Assembly (NCBI GenBank): GCA_003993805.1
Contig: RSEF01000001.1
Span: forward strand, 147,658,720-147,722,719
DNA length: 64,000 nucleotides
Source of the DNA: Himantopus leucocephalus
Lineage: Eukaryota > Chordata > Aves > Charadriiformes > Recurvirostridae
Direction of reading: 5' to 3'
Shown: piece after piece, positions 1-13,999 of the stretch
Numbering within the stretch: the first letter of the stretch is position 1
How the letters are laid out: each line of letters opens with the position of its first letter
Notes under the pieces: generated by a model
What the model was told of the DNA's origin: nothing
What the model saw: the letters and a program-made list of their open reading frames with translations, nothing else
Databases searched by the model: none
Made by a program: the position numbers and the translations under genes

Positions 1-3000
1 AGAGATGCGTTCCAGAATGTACTCAAATGATCACTTCCTCAGAAATCACTGCGCTTCCTTTGAGTAATCATTAGTAATTTTTTCAAATGGAAACAATATC
101 ACCTTTCAGCTCGTTTCTACTCTGTAACAAAGACTTGTAGGTACAGACATTTATGCATAATAATGCGTCCTATCTCATCACCTATGTAAATTCAGAGCTG
201 ACCTGTGGAAATGAAGCAGAAATAATTTGTTGGTCCCCATAAAGAGAATGACGTTATGTGGAAACACATGGCACTATCCCAAATTCAAGAATTATTTCAA
301 AATGCAAAGAGTGAGGGTCTCAATTCCCAAGGCAAATACTGTCAGATGAATCAAACTGTGCAGGAACCGGAACTGTTCGGCTGGCCAGCATTTTCTACCA
401 TCTATAGTGGCAGAGAAAAGCTCTGTTCATCTTGAGCCTAATGTAAACAAGAGTACGGTAGCAAACATTTCGCTGGTGACCACATGACATTGATGAAAAT
501 ATCTGGAACTGATCTACAGTACAGCTTCTGCTGTTGTTGCGTACTAAAGCCATGACTGAAAGGAGATGCTGTTCTATGTGGAGGGATGGAACAGTCACAG
601 GTGTAAGAAGAAAATGAATCAGTGTACATTCTATACCTGATCAGTTTTCCTATATACACAGGACATAACAGATTACTTAGATTCACCCACATACCTCAAC
701 TTAGTGTTAGTAAGAGAAAGAACATTGCAGATATCTTCCCTTCTCAGCGCTGATGGGAAATCTGCACATCCTGCTTGAAGAGTTTTGTCTTAAAAAAATA
801 AATAAGTTACAATATCACATGTGGTATTTCATACTTAGCCTTTGCAAGACTTCCTTTGCTTTGAGGGATTTTCTGACTAAGTTACTAATCCTATGACTGG
901 CTGTGTGTCTAGGCCTCTTCTTACTCATATGGTCTGTTTTGGAACAGGAGCCAAATGAAGACTGAGGGTCATGGTCAGTTTCTATTAGTCACATAGAAGG
1001 AGGGTATTTCTGTCTTAAAGAATTTGCAGTCCAACTGCATTTTAATGTCTGATGTTACACGGAATAGGAGCCAACAGAAGCCATTGGAAACCTTTCCACC
1101 ATCTTAAAAAAAAACCAGATCAGGGTCTGTACATTTCATTCAGTGGTGTTGATTTCATTAATCCACTGAGAACTGGTTTATTTTTATAGGGTTAATCTGA
1201 ACAACAAAGCTAAACGCAACGTGGCAGTTCAGAGAAAATGGAGTAAAAGTATTGAATTATTCATGGAAAAAAATTTAAGACCACGCTCCCTTCTCCAACA
1301 AAGATTGGCTCTGATGCAGAAAATTCACTAAACTCCTGCATGACAACTAATATTGTTTCTATCACAGTTTGAATGAGTCTTGCAAAATTCTGTTTGTTGC
1401 TGATAAAGAGTATTAGGAGATACGGACATGAGAGGGTAACAGCTTTATGAAAGCAGGGCACAAGCCTGAGTCAACAACAGGAGAGAAAAAATAGGGAGCA
1501 GAAGAGACACTATGTGACTAAAAAGCAAAGAGAAGGACAGCAGGCAATGTGTTTTGTTTCCCCAAGAATTTCTGGAGGATTTGACCCTTTGCAAGTCTGT
1601 CAGTGCCGGGTGGGGATTGCAGGGCATTCTGTACAGTCGGGCCTTGGGGTAAATAAAATTGCAGCAGGAGCGAAATGTTTTCTTTTCTCATGCATAAGCA
1701 GTAAAGAGATAACAATACTGATAAGGCTAGAACCTTGGGTAGCAGAATCTCTCCAGACATAGCCACTGGTGAAAGGAATACGTATTCTGAAGCCTGGATG
1801 ATTTTGATACATCTGCATAGTTGTGGGCTGCCTGACCTCTTACTCTTTCTACAGTAAAGATGTAACTATCTCTTTTTTTTCTCTTTTATATTTCAACATC
1901 TGATAGTTTTGCAAGAAAGCAGAACCACAGATGCTGGTCAGATACTGCATATTTTCTCCCCCATTTCCAAGCCCCTTTGTTTGCTTTTTGCTATGCACTT
2001 ACAGTGACACATCCCATCTGGTTCTGCTCTATTGCATGATCCAAGATAATACTTAGCACCGTTAGCAGTCGAGATGGGACACATCATAGCTTGTTCCCAG
2101 TGCATGTTGCCAAGGGCCTTAATCTTCTGCTGCAGAATTCCGAATGATTTTTAATTTCTTTTTAAGTTCTAGAGTGGTAAGCATCTCAGGGAACTCTACA
2201 TTTCCACTTTAGGGCTGATTCTGCACCCAAGCAGGCTTGTTTAAAACTAATTCAGGAATCTTTGTACCAGATACACCATGACTGGGCTGAAGGTCAGGCG
2301 AGCAGCTCTGTGTTTCTTCCTGAACCACCCTGTCTCATCACAGCCACCTTGTTTATGTTTCAGCCCTGTCCCCTGTGCTGCCTGGTACCCTCCTCTTGTC
2401 AGGGAGGGGCATTCTCAGGGTCCCTTTAGGGCAGGTTTGTATTGCTGAGCTGTGAAAAAAACAGCTGCGTCAGAAGCAAAGGACAGAGCCTGTAATAAGA
2501 AAGCATTCTTTCCACACCCTCTGGTTTTCGTGTCCCATGTTTGGGTTTGAAACCATGGTATTTTGAACTATGACTCACCAATTTTGCTTTATTGCTGATA
2601 GCCTGTGGTTGGTAAATTTTATGAGTTTAATCAGTCAGGCAGCTATATGCAAAGTAAACCTAACCAGGTAGTATTTAATTTCCGCACAGAATAGAAATAG
2701 ATAATGTAATGAGACTTTGTCATGTCCAAAAGCGTGTAAATTGATCTGACATTACAGGCATGGCCATTGCACACGCAAGCACAAAAAGCGGGACTTCCTG
2801 CTTTTGTTTACATGGTTTCCCACCTAGTTTGTTTGTTACTGTGATTTGTTTATTAGACAGGTGGACGCACAGTGCTGGGCCCTTGCCGCAGAAATCAGCC
2901 GTGTTGTGGGACTTGCAGAAATGCCTGAGCTCAATCAGTGGAGAGAGCCCAAAGGGATTCAGTGTGGTCATATAGAGTGGCGCGAGAGAAATCTCCCCTG

Positions 3001-6000
3001 CAGGGCCCTGTTGAGGATTATACCCTCCTGCGGATGCCCTGATAATCTCATAATCCCTAACCTATGACTTGCCTCTGATCTCCTCTCACTCCAAATTATT
3101 TAGACTTCAAGTAAAAGGAAGTTTAGAGAAGAGCAATTATGAAAAGCCATTTCCATTAAGCTCCTAAAACATTTTTAGCCAGTTTAACAGAGCAGTTAAT
3201 GAGAGCAGTAGAGGAGACCTTGGGAGAGCAGCATAGATTTCTTTAATCTTTCTGCTCTATTTTTCTTATCTCCACCATATCTGCTGAAGCAAACAAGCAA
3301 ACAAGATGTGTTTCCAGTATGCACTTAACACTCCATGCACTATAGCTGAAAAAGTGGGAAAATGCCTTATTTTTTCATTGATTTAACAGTTTTAACTAAT
3401 GTGATACATATGACATGAGAAATTCCCTCCACATACACACAAATAGACTTGTAAATGATAGGTTTGGTTACTACTCAAAAGTAGATCCACTTTACCACTT
3501 TTTTTTTGGTTGCTTTTTTTTTTTTCCCCAAAAATGGATTATTCTGTTACAGCCCAGCAGTAAGCCTGTTATACTACAGTGAGGAGATGGTTGTATATCC
3601 TTTCTTGTTCTGACATTTTTATGGATTTCAAAGGTAATTTCAAATTAAAATAAACTCAAACGTAAAAGAGACTGTCATTGGTTATTTATTCTTTACAAAT
3701 AGACCTAGTTGTTGTGGGTTTTTTTTATTTTATTATTGACAAAGCTCTAAAATATGCATTATTCTGCTTTATGTATCTATTTTTATACAGCTCATGGTTA
3801 AAAGTGAACTTTTACATGGCATTTTTCCTTATTGCTTTTAAAATGCAATATTTAAAATATTTGCCATATCAAAATGGTCCCCTTCTTCATCTCTCCCTCA
3901 AAGTATTGCACTTTCTTTTGTTCTATTGAAGTTTGATTATAGCATGAAAAGGAGAAGAAAAATATGCCCATTCCAGAAATAACAACAATAATAATGATTT
4001 TTTTCATGAATACTGAAAAGCTACAGTTAAGCAAGACCTGTAAAAACAAACCTTGTGAGAATATCTGAAAGAAGAAACATCACAAAACAGGGTGGGTTTT
4101 TTTAGTGTAGCAGAAATGAGTAGCTTAGTGTAGCTTGTCAGAGGAGAAGTACAGTTGGAATTCATTACCACCCATCACTGAGTGACTCGCTTTCCCCTTC
4201 CAGGCTATTTTCTGTTTCAACTGCATGTTTTTGGGGTGATAGTTGTTTTCTACTGTCATTTCAGCTCAGTGCTGTGATCTCAACTGGGGTCTCAAGGTGT
4301 TCCAGTAAGATAATTTGCAACAGGCAAAATGACAAATATCCATCCTTATCTCCAACAATTTTTTTACAAGGCTACCAACAGAGATATTTGAAAACTGTCA
4401 CAACTATTTGGGTTTTGAAGGCAGATTTAGCCCTTCTGGACTGAGGTTTTTGCAATATTTCGTATGATTATTTGCCCGCAAACTGTACTATGGTATTAAT
4501 AATTGGAGTAACTTTTGTCATTTTACACATCCAAAGTAATAAATGTCATCACCACAAAAACTGTAATTCCCTTCATGGTGTCACATCCTTTTAAAGTCAC
4601 TAGTAGTCTGGATTATGCCCCTTCCTTGCTGTTATATTAGAACCATGATATAAAAATGCACTGTTGATTTCGCAGGAAAATATCATTAAAAGAGAGTGCT
4701 TTATCTCCTTTACCCCTCTGACCTCTCCCTCCCAGCCGTAACTAGTTTACTGTAGCTGTATTCTTCCTCTCCTAAAGCAAAAGTAATTAATCTGCTTTCA
4801 AGATTTGCAGAATCTTATATTTCAAAAAGTACCTGGTTTTGCTTAGAACGGCCTTGTTGTCATCGTGTGATTGAAAAATGATCTGAAACACTTTATCAAA
4901 GATCAAACAAACACAAACTGCACTTACCATTAGCTAAGTATTTTGCCTGTGCTAAGTCATCCCATCACATACTGGGCTCCTGGTCTCAGTATTAGCCCGG
5001 GTCAGCGCTGAAGTGTGGCACCCACAGGTTTAATTAGACTACAACATGTCTGTATAACTGAGTTTGAATTTAGCAATAGATAGGTATAGCGATGGCCTTC
5101 ATGTTTTGTTGCTGTGGTAAAGATTGGGCTTTTAAAAAGCACAAAATAAATCTATGTGAGATTTCAAACTCCAGTGTGAATGTAGCGCTGGGTGCCTTCA
5201 CTACTGCCTTTCTACTGCCATATTTGGCTGAAATTCAATGGGGTGATGACACAGCTCTACTAATGGAAAGTCATGAACCTGAAGAAATCTCATTCAAATG
5301 AAACTAAATGGGGCAATGCAACAGCTAAAGCTTGCCAGGGTAAGTAAGTTTTGTCTGACTTCTTTTCAGGGAGCCGGAGCTCAGAGAAGTGGAATTTCTC
5401 CCTAAGGGAGAACAAAGGAATTAGATGTCATTTTGCACCCCTTTAACTAAAAGTGATTTCAAAGCTGAGGACTTTTTGCAGGAGAGAAGGTAGTGCTTCT
5501 TTCAAGGTAGGATTAGCCAAGGAAGAAGAAAAATGGCTGTGTAAAGAGGGGAGAGAGATAGATATTCAAGAATATTCAAAAAAGAGTCCAAAGGACAACT
5601 GCCACCCCAAATCACACACAGTTCAGATGGAAAAGACAAAAAGATTCTGACATATCCAAAAAAATCGGGGGAAGGAAACAGAGGCATGTGTGTTTATTAT
5701 TTTGTCTAGTTCTGTATCCTTCCTGTGCTAACTGAAGTAGAGGATAATTGTATTTAGAAACCCATATACATCTTGGGCATCTGTTAACTTTCATCTGTCC
5801 TGTAACATGTAAATCCAGCACGCTGCAGGCTAGATTTAAGGAATTCAGTGTGTTTAAATCACTGTGGTGTCTGGAAGCTTAGGACAGGCTAGGACAGCCT
5901 AGGGGCCATTTAGCCCCATTTCTGTGAAGAGATAACAGATATCCGTATTTTATCTAAGAAGTGTGTCAGAGGTGCCAAGGATGGGACAAAGACCAGTAAA

Positions 6001-7774
6001 CCAAGAGAAGATGAAACTCACAGGTCTATCCTTGAGGTCCCAATACAGCAACCTGGCTAGTGTTCAGCCAGGGTTAACCCCATCAGAGCTGAAACAATAA
6101 ACAAGAATAATGGGAAATATATATATTCATAGTGGCAAGTGAGCTTGCAAATTGCATTCTTCTTAAGCTCTTGGCCTCAGACCAGAACTTTTTTCATTTA
6201 AATGATATATTGAAATACCAGTGTTTGTTTTTTTTTTACCTGCTGGTTAATTAAAAAAAGCCTCTTACTGGAGTGCAAAGAGTGAACAGTTGGAAAAATA
6301 GACGTATTTTGAGGGTTCTTCTAAGCTAGTTCCTTCAAAAATAAGGGTTCCGCTTAGTCAGAATTAGCTCTGAGTTTGGGAAATTTTTTGCAAAAACCCC
6401 ATTGAGCTTGCTTATTTCCATCTCCTGCAAAGACTTTTTCCTACTTCCCTATCAACTACTCCTTCTTGGCCATCTGACCTGGTTTAAAATTTTGTATATT
6501 GACATCAAAGAGGACTCATCCATAGAGGAAGGGAAAGCGGAGCTAGTTTTCAAAAAGCAAGTGTCAGTGCTTCTCAGTCACATTAGTAATTTTTTTCTGA
6601 ACTAGAATCTTCTAATGTTTGTCTTAGCCTCCGGGCATTACATGGATCAAAGAGAAGGATTGGAGGGGACAATGCTTATCTGAGGCACTCGAGCACTGGA
6701 GCACACGATCATCAGTTGATCAGCTGATCATCATATTGCCGCTCATATTACAGAGTTAAATATAGGTGGCAGTGTTCACATCAGCGCAGCATTACCTGAC
6801 CAACTCTTGCTGTGAGAGAGGACACTAACATTACTTAGCTGTGAAACCAGAAGTTGAAGTACGTCAGGAAGGAGGCACTTCTTACACATGCACAGCTTTT
6901 TACTGGGTCCTTCCCTTTTATTTATGCATTGTCTACATTGAGATGTCTCTTCCCTCGTGGTTACACATGTGTAGTGTGTAGATACTGAGAGGCTCCGTTG
7001 AGGCTGATAGGGCTGGTTCCTTCTGTAGCTGTAGCTAGCTTACACATCTCTCCATGGCATAGCAGTCTAGCAGACAGGCAGGTTTCTGGGCAGTGCTCAG
7101 ACACTGATTTCATCTGCAAGTGTAATACTGCGCATAAGATGTAATATGAAGGGCTCAGAATCCCCCTCCCGGGACACAGATGTCCCCTCCCATCACCAAA
7201 CACACAGAGACACAAGTAGCAGTTTTCTTCAGATGTTTTCAATGCTTGTATAAAGGTAGGTGCTACAACATGGCCTTGGAAATCTTTTAAATGGAGTCAT
7301 GAATGCAGTTAAATTTTAGATTATTCCAAAGCAGGTCTCTGCTTTAGTGACCTGGATATTTGTTAGTGCTGGTTTTTGCTCTATTATCTAAACCATTTTA
7401 AGTGGTAATTCACTCTCATATAATTCGCTTAGTGCAGAAGAGGCTTCCTCTTCCCTGTCCTTTGACCTACCTTTGATTTCTACTTCCAATTATATCTCAT
7501 GCTTTGTAGTGGGTTTTGATTTATTTATGACATTTGTTCTGTGATCTTTCCATCTTTCTAACATTTAATGTCAGGGTGAAGTCTTTCATGGTGTTGGGAA
7601 CCTGCAGCCTCAGTCCCGATGTGAATTGAAGGGAGGGGAGCGTGTGGTGGGGGCAGTGGGAAACATCCTTCTCATCCTTATGCTGGTGGTGAGCTCAGGA
7701 TGTGACCCTGCACTGCATATTGTGGGAAACAGGGAAAGCCAATGGCATAAGTCCCCATTAGGCCACAACTCGTG
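1..7774. other. Gene-free AT-rich unique sequence
   Basis: No coding region, RNA gene or recognisable mobile element is seen on either strand. Open frames are all under about 95 codons, overlap frames on the opposite strand and carry no familiar motif. The sequence is AT-rich with short homopolymer runs (for example T runs near 3490-3525, 6220-6236). The composition fits intergenic or intronic vertebrate DNA. A 14-bp palindrome at 6717-6730 is listed separately. A short GGGCTGATTCTGCACCCA-like string near 2212 could be the edge of an ancient repeat, but it is too short to call. Confidence 0.7.
6717..6730. repeat. 14-bp perfect palindrome with central E-box
   Basis: TGATCAGCTGATCA reads identically on both strands and centres on CAGCTG, an E-box of the type bound by many bHLH proteins. 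The flanks (GATCATCAGT on the left, TCATCATATT on the right) extend the GATCA theme imperfectly. The palindrome is seen directly. A binding role is only a possibility, since such sites occur by chance in 64 kb. Confidence 0.6.
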
Positions 7775-7795
7775 TGCTGCTGCTGCTGCTGCTGC
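7775..7795. repeat. (TGC)7 trinucleotide microsatellite
   Basis: Seven uninterrupted TGC units (CAG/CTG class). They lie in an open frame on each strand, giving short Ala or Ala/Cys-type runs, but neither frame resembles a gene. This is best read as a simple microsatellite about 150 bp ahead of a CR1 fragment. Confidence 0.85.
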
Positions 7796-7941
7796 TACCA
7801 TAGTGTGAGCATCATTACCTTTCTATTGTAGTGCCACAGCTTCTTTTCAGCTCCCAAAATGCGTTGCATGGTGTCAAAGAGGACCTTCAGCACTGCAAAG
7901 GAGAAAAGCTCAAGAATGCAAGAAAGAAAATAAAACACATG

Positions 7942-8050
7942 CAGGGGAGGGCCGCCAGGATGGAGCACTTGCCCCATGAGGAGAGACTGAGGGAGCTGAG
8001 CTGGGTCAGCCTGGACAATGGACAGCTTTGCTTCGGGGCTGTGTCTCCAG
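7942..8050 (+). mobile_element. Degraded CR1 LINE fragment, ORF2 3' portion
   Basis: The plus strand follows the region of avian CR1 ORF2 downstream of the reverse-transcriptase core: GGGAGGGCCGCCAGGATG, then GGAGCACTTG, then CATGAGGAGAGACTGAGGG and GTCAGCCTGGA. In one frame it reads HEERLRELSWVSLD, matching the familiar CR1 segment YEERLRELGLFSLE with substitutions. A short deletion is apparent between the GGATG and GGAGCAC parts. There is no 3' end with octamers, so both ends are truncated. The open frames across this stretch on both strands are by-products of the repeat, not host genes. Confidence 0.75.
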
Positions 8051-8990
8051 CTCAGTGCTTGCAGGGTGAGACTCAAACAGAGGTCACACTTGCTTTCTCC
8101 ACAGTCCCATTCAGGTGTTAAACACAAATCACTGCACTCTTTGGGGCACTCCTGCGTGCTGGTGACCCAACTGCTGGTGTCACCCTCTACCAAGGAGATG
8201 GACGCTGAGACTGGTCCCTCTTCTGAGGGGCTGGCAGGACACAGGAGTTGGAGGCGGCCTTTTCTGCTCTACAGGATTTCTCTTCTGTGTAAAGTCACTG
8301 CATTGTTGTCTCCAGGCCACTTTGTATCCCCTTGCTGCAATGGGTTGTGTTTGGCCAAAGAATCATGTACATGCTGTGCGCTAGTCCCTTTTCAGGATAA
8401 GTTTCATTCTGGATGCATGAAGACCCATTGGGCCCAAGAGAGGGCTATATTTTAATAAAATCAGAGCTGCATTCCCCAAAGCTGAGGAGATGCTGACCTT
8501 CATCAAGCCTCTAGCCCAATGTTTAGAACATTAACCTTAGAGTGTGAACAGAGGAAACGAGCCAACAGACCAGTTGTGTTGTGATCTCTGCTTCAATGAA
8601 TAAATAAAGAGTACTAGAAAGGCCCACAAGAGATATCCCTTAGTGTGTCCTACAGCCCATTGGTTAGGCCCAGCTGTTTGCAGAGGGTTATAGTAATATC
8701 CACTGCCTAATTAAAATATAAGCTGCCACAAACCAGGTGATGCTTCTAAGCGTGAGGATTTGTTAGGATGAGACCTCTCCTCTCCTGTTCTGTTTTGCCC
8801 ATTTCGTTTGGAAAAATAACTAATCAAATGATATATTTTGTTTTGGAATTGATAATTTTCCATTTCTTTGTGCTGCAATGAGTTGAAATGGGTTCAATGG
8901 GTTCAGGTAGTGATTTCATAGGTACTCTAAGAAAGAGGTCAAAATGCCTTGTTTTGTCATTCATCTTTTTTACTACCTGAAGAGCCTCAC
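8051..8990. other. Gene-free unique sequence
   Basis: No feature recognised. An open frame of 145 codons on the plus strand (8018-8455) begins inside the CR1 fragment and continues into unique sequence. It has no recognisable domain and is treated as chance. AT content rises towards 8950. Confidence 0.6.
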
Positions 8991-8994
8991 AAAA

Positions 8995-9320
8995 GGACTA
9001 GGCATGGTGATGCCAGGGCCTTGCCAGGGCTGGGGAGTCCCTGGGGGCTGGGAGCGTTGGGGGCTCCCCATGGTGGGTGATGGCAGGGCCTGTCAGCTGG
9101 GGCCTGTCCCACCCCCAACCAGGAGCAGGGCAGCCGGGGGCACTGGGGCAATCCCAGCCCTGGGCATCGGGCACCTCCATGGAGACAGGGACGGGCTGAG
9201 GCTGGGCTAGGCTGTCGGTCCGTGGGTGACGGTGAGGATCAGTCCTGGTGAGGGGGACTGGGGTGAGACATGGCCTTGGGATGGCCACATGGGTGCCCTC
9301 AAGATGCTGACCAGCAACAT
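8995..9320. other. Isolated GC-rich block of unknown origin
   Basis: About 320 bp are rich in G and C, with runs such as GGGGGCTGGGAGC, CCCACCCCCAAC and GCCGGGGGCACTGGGG, set sharply inside AT-rich surroundings. CpG is infrequent, so it is not a classic CpG island. Frames of 88 codons (plus, 8944-9210) and 96 codons (minus, 8998-9288) are open at once, as expected in stop-poor GC-rich DNA. It could be the GC-rich 5' part of a CR1-type or other repeat, a relic exon, or a local composition shift. I cannot decide from sequence alone. Confidence 0.5.
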
Positions 9321-12300
9321 GGTCAGTGTGTGCTGGGGTGTCAATAAGCGACTGGTAACTAATTGTAGATAGAGAAGTAGCAGGGTTTCCCCATTTCAGG
9401 TTAAAACCAGATATGGATCAGAGCCTTGCACGTCCCGGATTGCATTATGTCCTGAGCAAACTTAGTGCTGGCTGTGGTCCAGGAAGTAATTTTCCAGCCA
9501 TTTTTCCAGCTGCAGACTGGAGTGCCTTGAATGCAGCCTTTATACTCCTCTAACATCAGGCCCTGAAACAAAGACTATGTGTGCTCTACAAAGACGTTTT
9601 GTTATAACTAGATGGATTGTATTTACAATTGGGATTACAGTACATGGGAACCAAGATACAGAAATATAAATGAGAAAAACCTCTTTCTGATGATAGTGAA
9701 TAAAATAACCCCCATAGGAATTGCCATATACTTACATAGCCATCATGTGGCTTATTGGGAAAGTTGAAGGTATCAGTCTCATAAGGGTCCTGGCACATCT
9801 GCAGTTATACCCAAGAGTCTGTTTCAATATAGTATAAAAAAATGCTATGCATGTTTAGAGCTACGTTAATTTTAGAGTTACCATAGAAATTGCTGGCATC
9901 TCAATATTTAATTTCATTTCACAATAGGACAAAATCCAGATATTTCAAAACCTTCCTTAGAATGGAAATTTTAAAATCCTTAGGAAAAAATATTATTAAA
10001 AAATAAATAGATCTGGAGTTCATTGAAATGTTTTATTTTGCTTATTCAAAGCATCACAATGGTTTGTGTTGATTCATTTCAACACTGAACTGCAGATCAC
10101 GACTGTGCATTGTCTTGAGGGAGCTGTAGTACCAAATCTCATTCATTCTCACACTGTGAGCAGGGTCCCTGGCTTGACTCCATCTTCTGTAATGCACTAA
10201 GAATCACAGGGCTTCCAAGATAAATCCTACAGTTTTGTTCAGAAAGGCGTTATATGCATTACAGGAAATGGATAATTTCAGCAAAAGAACAAGAGAAAGG
10301 AAGTCCACAGCTATAGACCACAGAAGGCATAAAACATTAGGGAAAGGTCACTATGTGTTTGCTTATTCATGCCAGCTCAAAAGAAAAAAAAAGCCTTTGG
10401 AGTCATTCAGACCATGAACACTTTCTGATTTGTATCAAACCACCCAAAAGTGAAGTATTTCACTTTGGTTTTTATGCACTTTTTTAAAATAGTAAAAATT
10501 CTGCAATGTAGGGCTCTTTAAAAAACATCCGATACAAAAAGTCATGTCACAGAGGAGACTTTCAGTGTTTCTTCTGTCCAGGACTTCCAGCAGGAAAATG
10601 GATGAAATACTTTTAAACCCAGGAGTGGGAACTTCAGCTCTGGGCAAGCATCCTCCTCTGCTCCTGCCTCTCCCTGTACCGCCTTTGGTGCTACATTTTT
10701 GCTGCTCCTCAGCTGGAGGCTGCTGCCTGCCATGGTGGAGGCCCATGTCAGTCCAAATGACTCTATGTCCTATTATTTAAGGTATTTAAATAACTTGACT
10801 CATTTTGAATGAAGCAGGTGAGAGAGCTGTTGATGGCGGCGGAGCTGGCAGATAGGATGGCTGGTGGATGGCATGCAGAGGCAATGGTAAGCAGCTAGGA
10901 GCAGGGTTTGAAACTTCTTCCACTGACACAGCTGCAGCTGGGAAAAAAACCACATTTGTAGCCCTATTTTGCTGAAGTGCAAGCTGTGTTTCTGCTGATT
11001 TGGTCCACAGTTTTAAAAGTTCTGCTTTTCTAGTTTACTTTATCAGCAGGTACTCCAAAATAAATAGGATTGTTTGAACAAAAGGTGTACTTGCACTACA
11101 AAAAAGCACTAAAAAAAATAGGCCCAGTGAGTTAATGTTGACACATGGTGCCCTTCTGTAGGTATGTTGGAGGGTTTTTTTGATGTGAGTAAATCCACTG
11201 TGCATGCCAATGTGACTGTCTTCACTAGAGACAAAATAGCAATTGATTTTTAAAAGTTGCTAAGCATACTTGGTGCAGTGGCCTTTCATGAGTATCCAGA
11301 GCTCCTGCAAATTAGTCTGTTCCTTCTGGTGGACAAATAGAGTTAGGAGAGAAACTTCAGAAATCTTAGGGTACATCAACTGAATGGGGAGCTCACACAC
11401 AAAGGCGAAAAACTCCACTTCTCAGACCAGAAGTTTCCCATTTTGTATCCAAATCAGTTTGCAGATGCTGACTACATTTTCTGAATATGCTTTATTAAAG
11501 ACCTTTTTTTTAAATAAAATTTTGGAAAGCATGCATATCAGCTACTTTTTCAGAATCAAGCTCTTGCATAATGAAGAAGCTTGCCGTTTATATAAATTAA
11601 TGTTATTTTCTTTCAGAGAGTAAGGTTCTGGTAAGCATAGCTATTCAGGTGATCTCTTGCAATTTGGAGGACTGCATAATCCTAATATTTATTAGTGTGC
11701 CACTGTCAGATAAAAATATTCCTTATATGGATAAGACATCTACAAGGAATGTATACTTTTAATAACTACAGTACTCACTTTGACAAATACCAGTTGCGTT
11801 TGAGTATGAGTTTGCAGACCCACTGGGCTGTCCAGGGCCTTACAAGGTATTCACTGTAATTGGTAGTTGGTGGGGAAGAAGCAGCAGCAGAATTCCTTCA
11901 TGTCTCAATTTGACTTAAAAAAAGTAATAAAATTCAACATCAAGTGATTTAGACTATTTTTTGTGTTTCATCAGCTGATGATAAAGTACATCGTGCAATC
12001 TAATTCTGTGGGCATTTTAGTATCCTGTATGAGCCAGAAACATTGGATGCCCATTGGAACGTATTAAATAATACTTAGTGCTCTGAGGTGATAGAAATGA
12101 AAAAAGGGTAAGTACTGTAACTTAAAAGAGTCCTTCTTGTTTCAGAAGAGTGTACGTTCCTAAGCAGGTCTCTGTTTCATCACCCAGTTTCTTCTGTGTA
12201 GGCTGCCTTATTAGATATAGGAAGGCATTTCCTCTGCTTCCTGTATGACCCTATAAATACACTGCATCTTGTGGAATATTTTGCCTCATTCTGATGCCTC

Positions 12301-13999
12301 CTTATACCTGTGACAGAAAACTACCAGTAAAACCGGGAGAGCTCCCTACCCCCAGGACCAGTGACTCCAGAAATCCATTGATAAGTACTTTTGCGGAGGT
12401 GTCTTTTCATTTATCTACAATGATTTGTGTTGCCGTTTCATTCCAGCCCTATGAAACACAGCATATTCTTTTGTGTGTGTCATGTAGCAATTGACCATTT
12501 TTTTCGTCTGTGGTATTTCCTTTTCTTTTTTTTTTTTTTCTCCTTTTTTCTTCAAACCTAAACTATTACCGTGTGCAGAAAACTGTATAGCTGGAAATGT
12601 TGTTAGCCTTGTAGGCAGCTGGCTGTTTCTGTCATTAGAGCAATGACTTGGGATTGAGGCAGTGCCACAGACTTCTTGCTCACCGGGGGAAATGTGTTGC
12701 TGGGCCTCTCCCTGCCCAGCATGCTGCAGCCTCCCTTACTCCTTCTCGTGTCTATGCTGGGTATAAGCTCTTTGAGGTAGGGGCTGCCTTTGACTAAATA
12801 TTTGGGCAACGTGCAGCACGATGCAATCTAGGTGTCTTTTGGAACCTCTAGGAACACAATCATGTAAACAAGACCGTTTTATACGAATCAGGATTTTATC
12901 GTTCAGCAATTTACTGGCACGCCCCAGTGGGGGGCTAAAATGCAATTTTCCTTATGCCATATGCATGCTGCAGAGTCACTGTGACAAATTGTTCAGGAGC
13001 TGGAGATTTTCCCCTCCACAGAAGAAATATTGAGCAAAAATGAAGGCCAGTAAATGCTTAATTACTGATACTAAACCATCTTTCATATATATACTGTGAA
13101 CATGAAACATATTGGACGTAGCTGCTGTCTGGCGCATTTTCATAATATGTGAAACTGGTAAATCAGAAACAGATGGAAGTATTGAAGTGGGAGAATTGCC
13201 CTGTTCCCTAATTAACTTGATAACAATGCACAAGAATAGCAATATTTGGGGTTTGTGGAAGACCATTGGGTCGATATTCTCCCAGACAGAAGACATAGGA
13301 CATGAAAATTATTAACCACGATATATATATTGTTATATTACCCATTCATATTTATCAAGGAGAAGCTTCTAAAACAACTGCCATTATGGTTTTCTTCACC
13401 ATCATTATTTCCTGATCCACCAGATATTCTGCTCTAATGCATTGTATAATGTGATTTTACATATCAGCATAATGCCAGACATGGGAGGAAATTACTCTTT
13501 TTTCAATGGTTTCCTGAAAAAAATTATGAATTGAAGGTGAATTGGATCAGTACTTTTGGTTATTAAAAATAGGTCTAAAAACCCAAAATGGTTGAATGTC
13601 CCTTCGGACCAACTCATTCTTCATCCATGAGAACTGGACTCAAATCCCTTTTTGTGTTTTAAATCCACACCTCTGGAATATTCAGGTGTGTAAATGTGCG
13701 TGTACAAACTTTTGCTCTCCTATGATTACAGTTCTGCCTTATGTATGTGGTTAGACGTGCAGCTGACCAGGAACTAGAAGTCTGGTGTCTCACACCTTGC
13801 ATATTCCTTCAGCTGGAACAGAACCGGGGACCTGTGGAGCCTCGGGGCTGGAGTTTCCTCATCCTACCTGTGGCCACATCACCTTAAGTGTGCTGCCAGT
13901 AGCCTGAGGTGTTATTCCCACCTGCTTTTGGCTGAAAAGACTAAGCATGACCAAGGCTAAAAAGACTGCAATAGAAGGGAAGTAATCCAGCATATATCC
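9321..13999. other. Gene-free unique sequence
   Basis: No coding region or mobile element recognised. Simple features include a T14 run at 12526-12539 inside a longer pyrimidine-rich tract (about 12517-12552) and AT-rich stretches near 9960-10010. The stretch 12960-13260 is AT-balanced with TAATTA-type strings and looks somewhat like conserved non-coding DNA, but that is an impression only. Open frames reach 106 codons and overlap on both strands. Confidence 0.6.

Noticed and set aside
2212..2235. GGGCTGATTCTGCACCCA string resembling the edge of an ancient repeat
   Set aside because: Only about 18 bp match, with nothing convincing after it.
7795..8193. 132-codon minus frame and 96-codon plus frame
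   Set aside because: Both run across the CR1 fragment at 7942-8050. The protein-like signal comes from the LINE.
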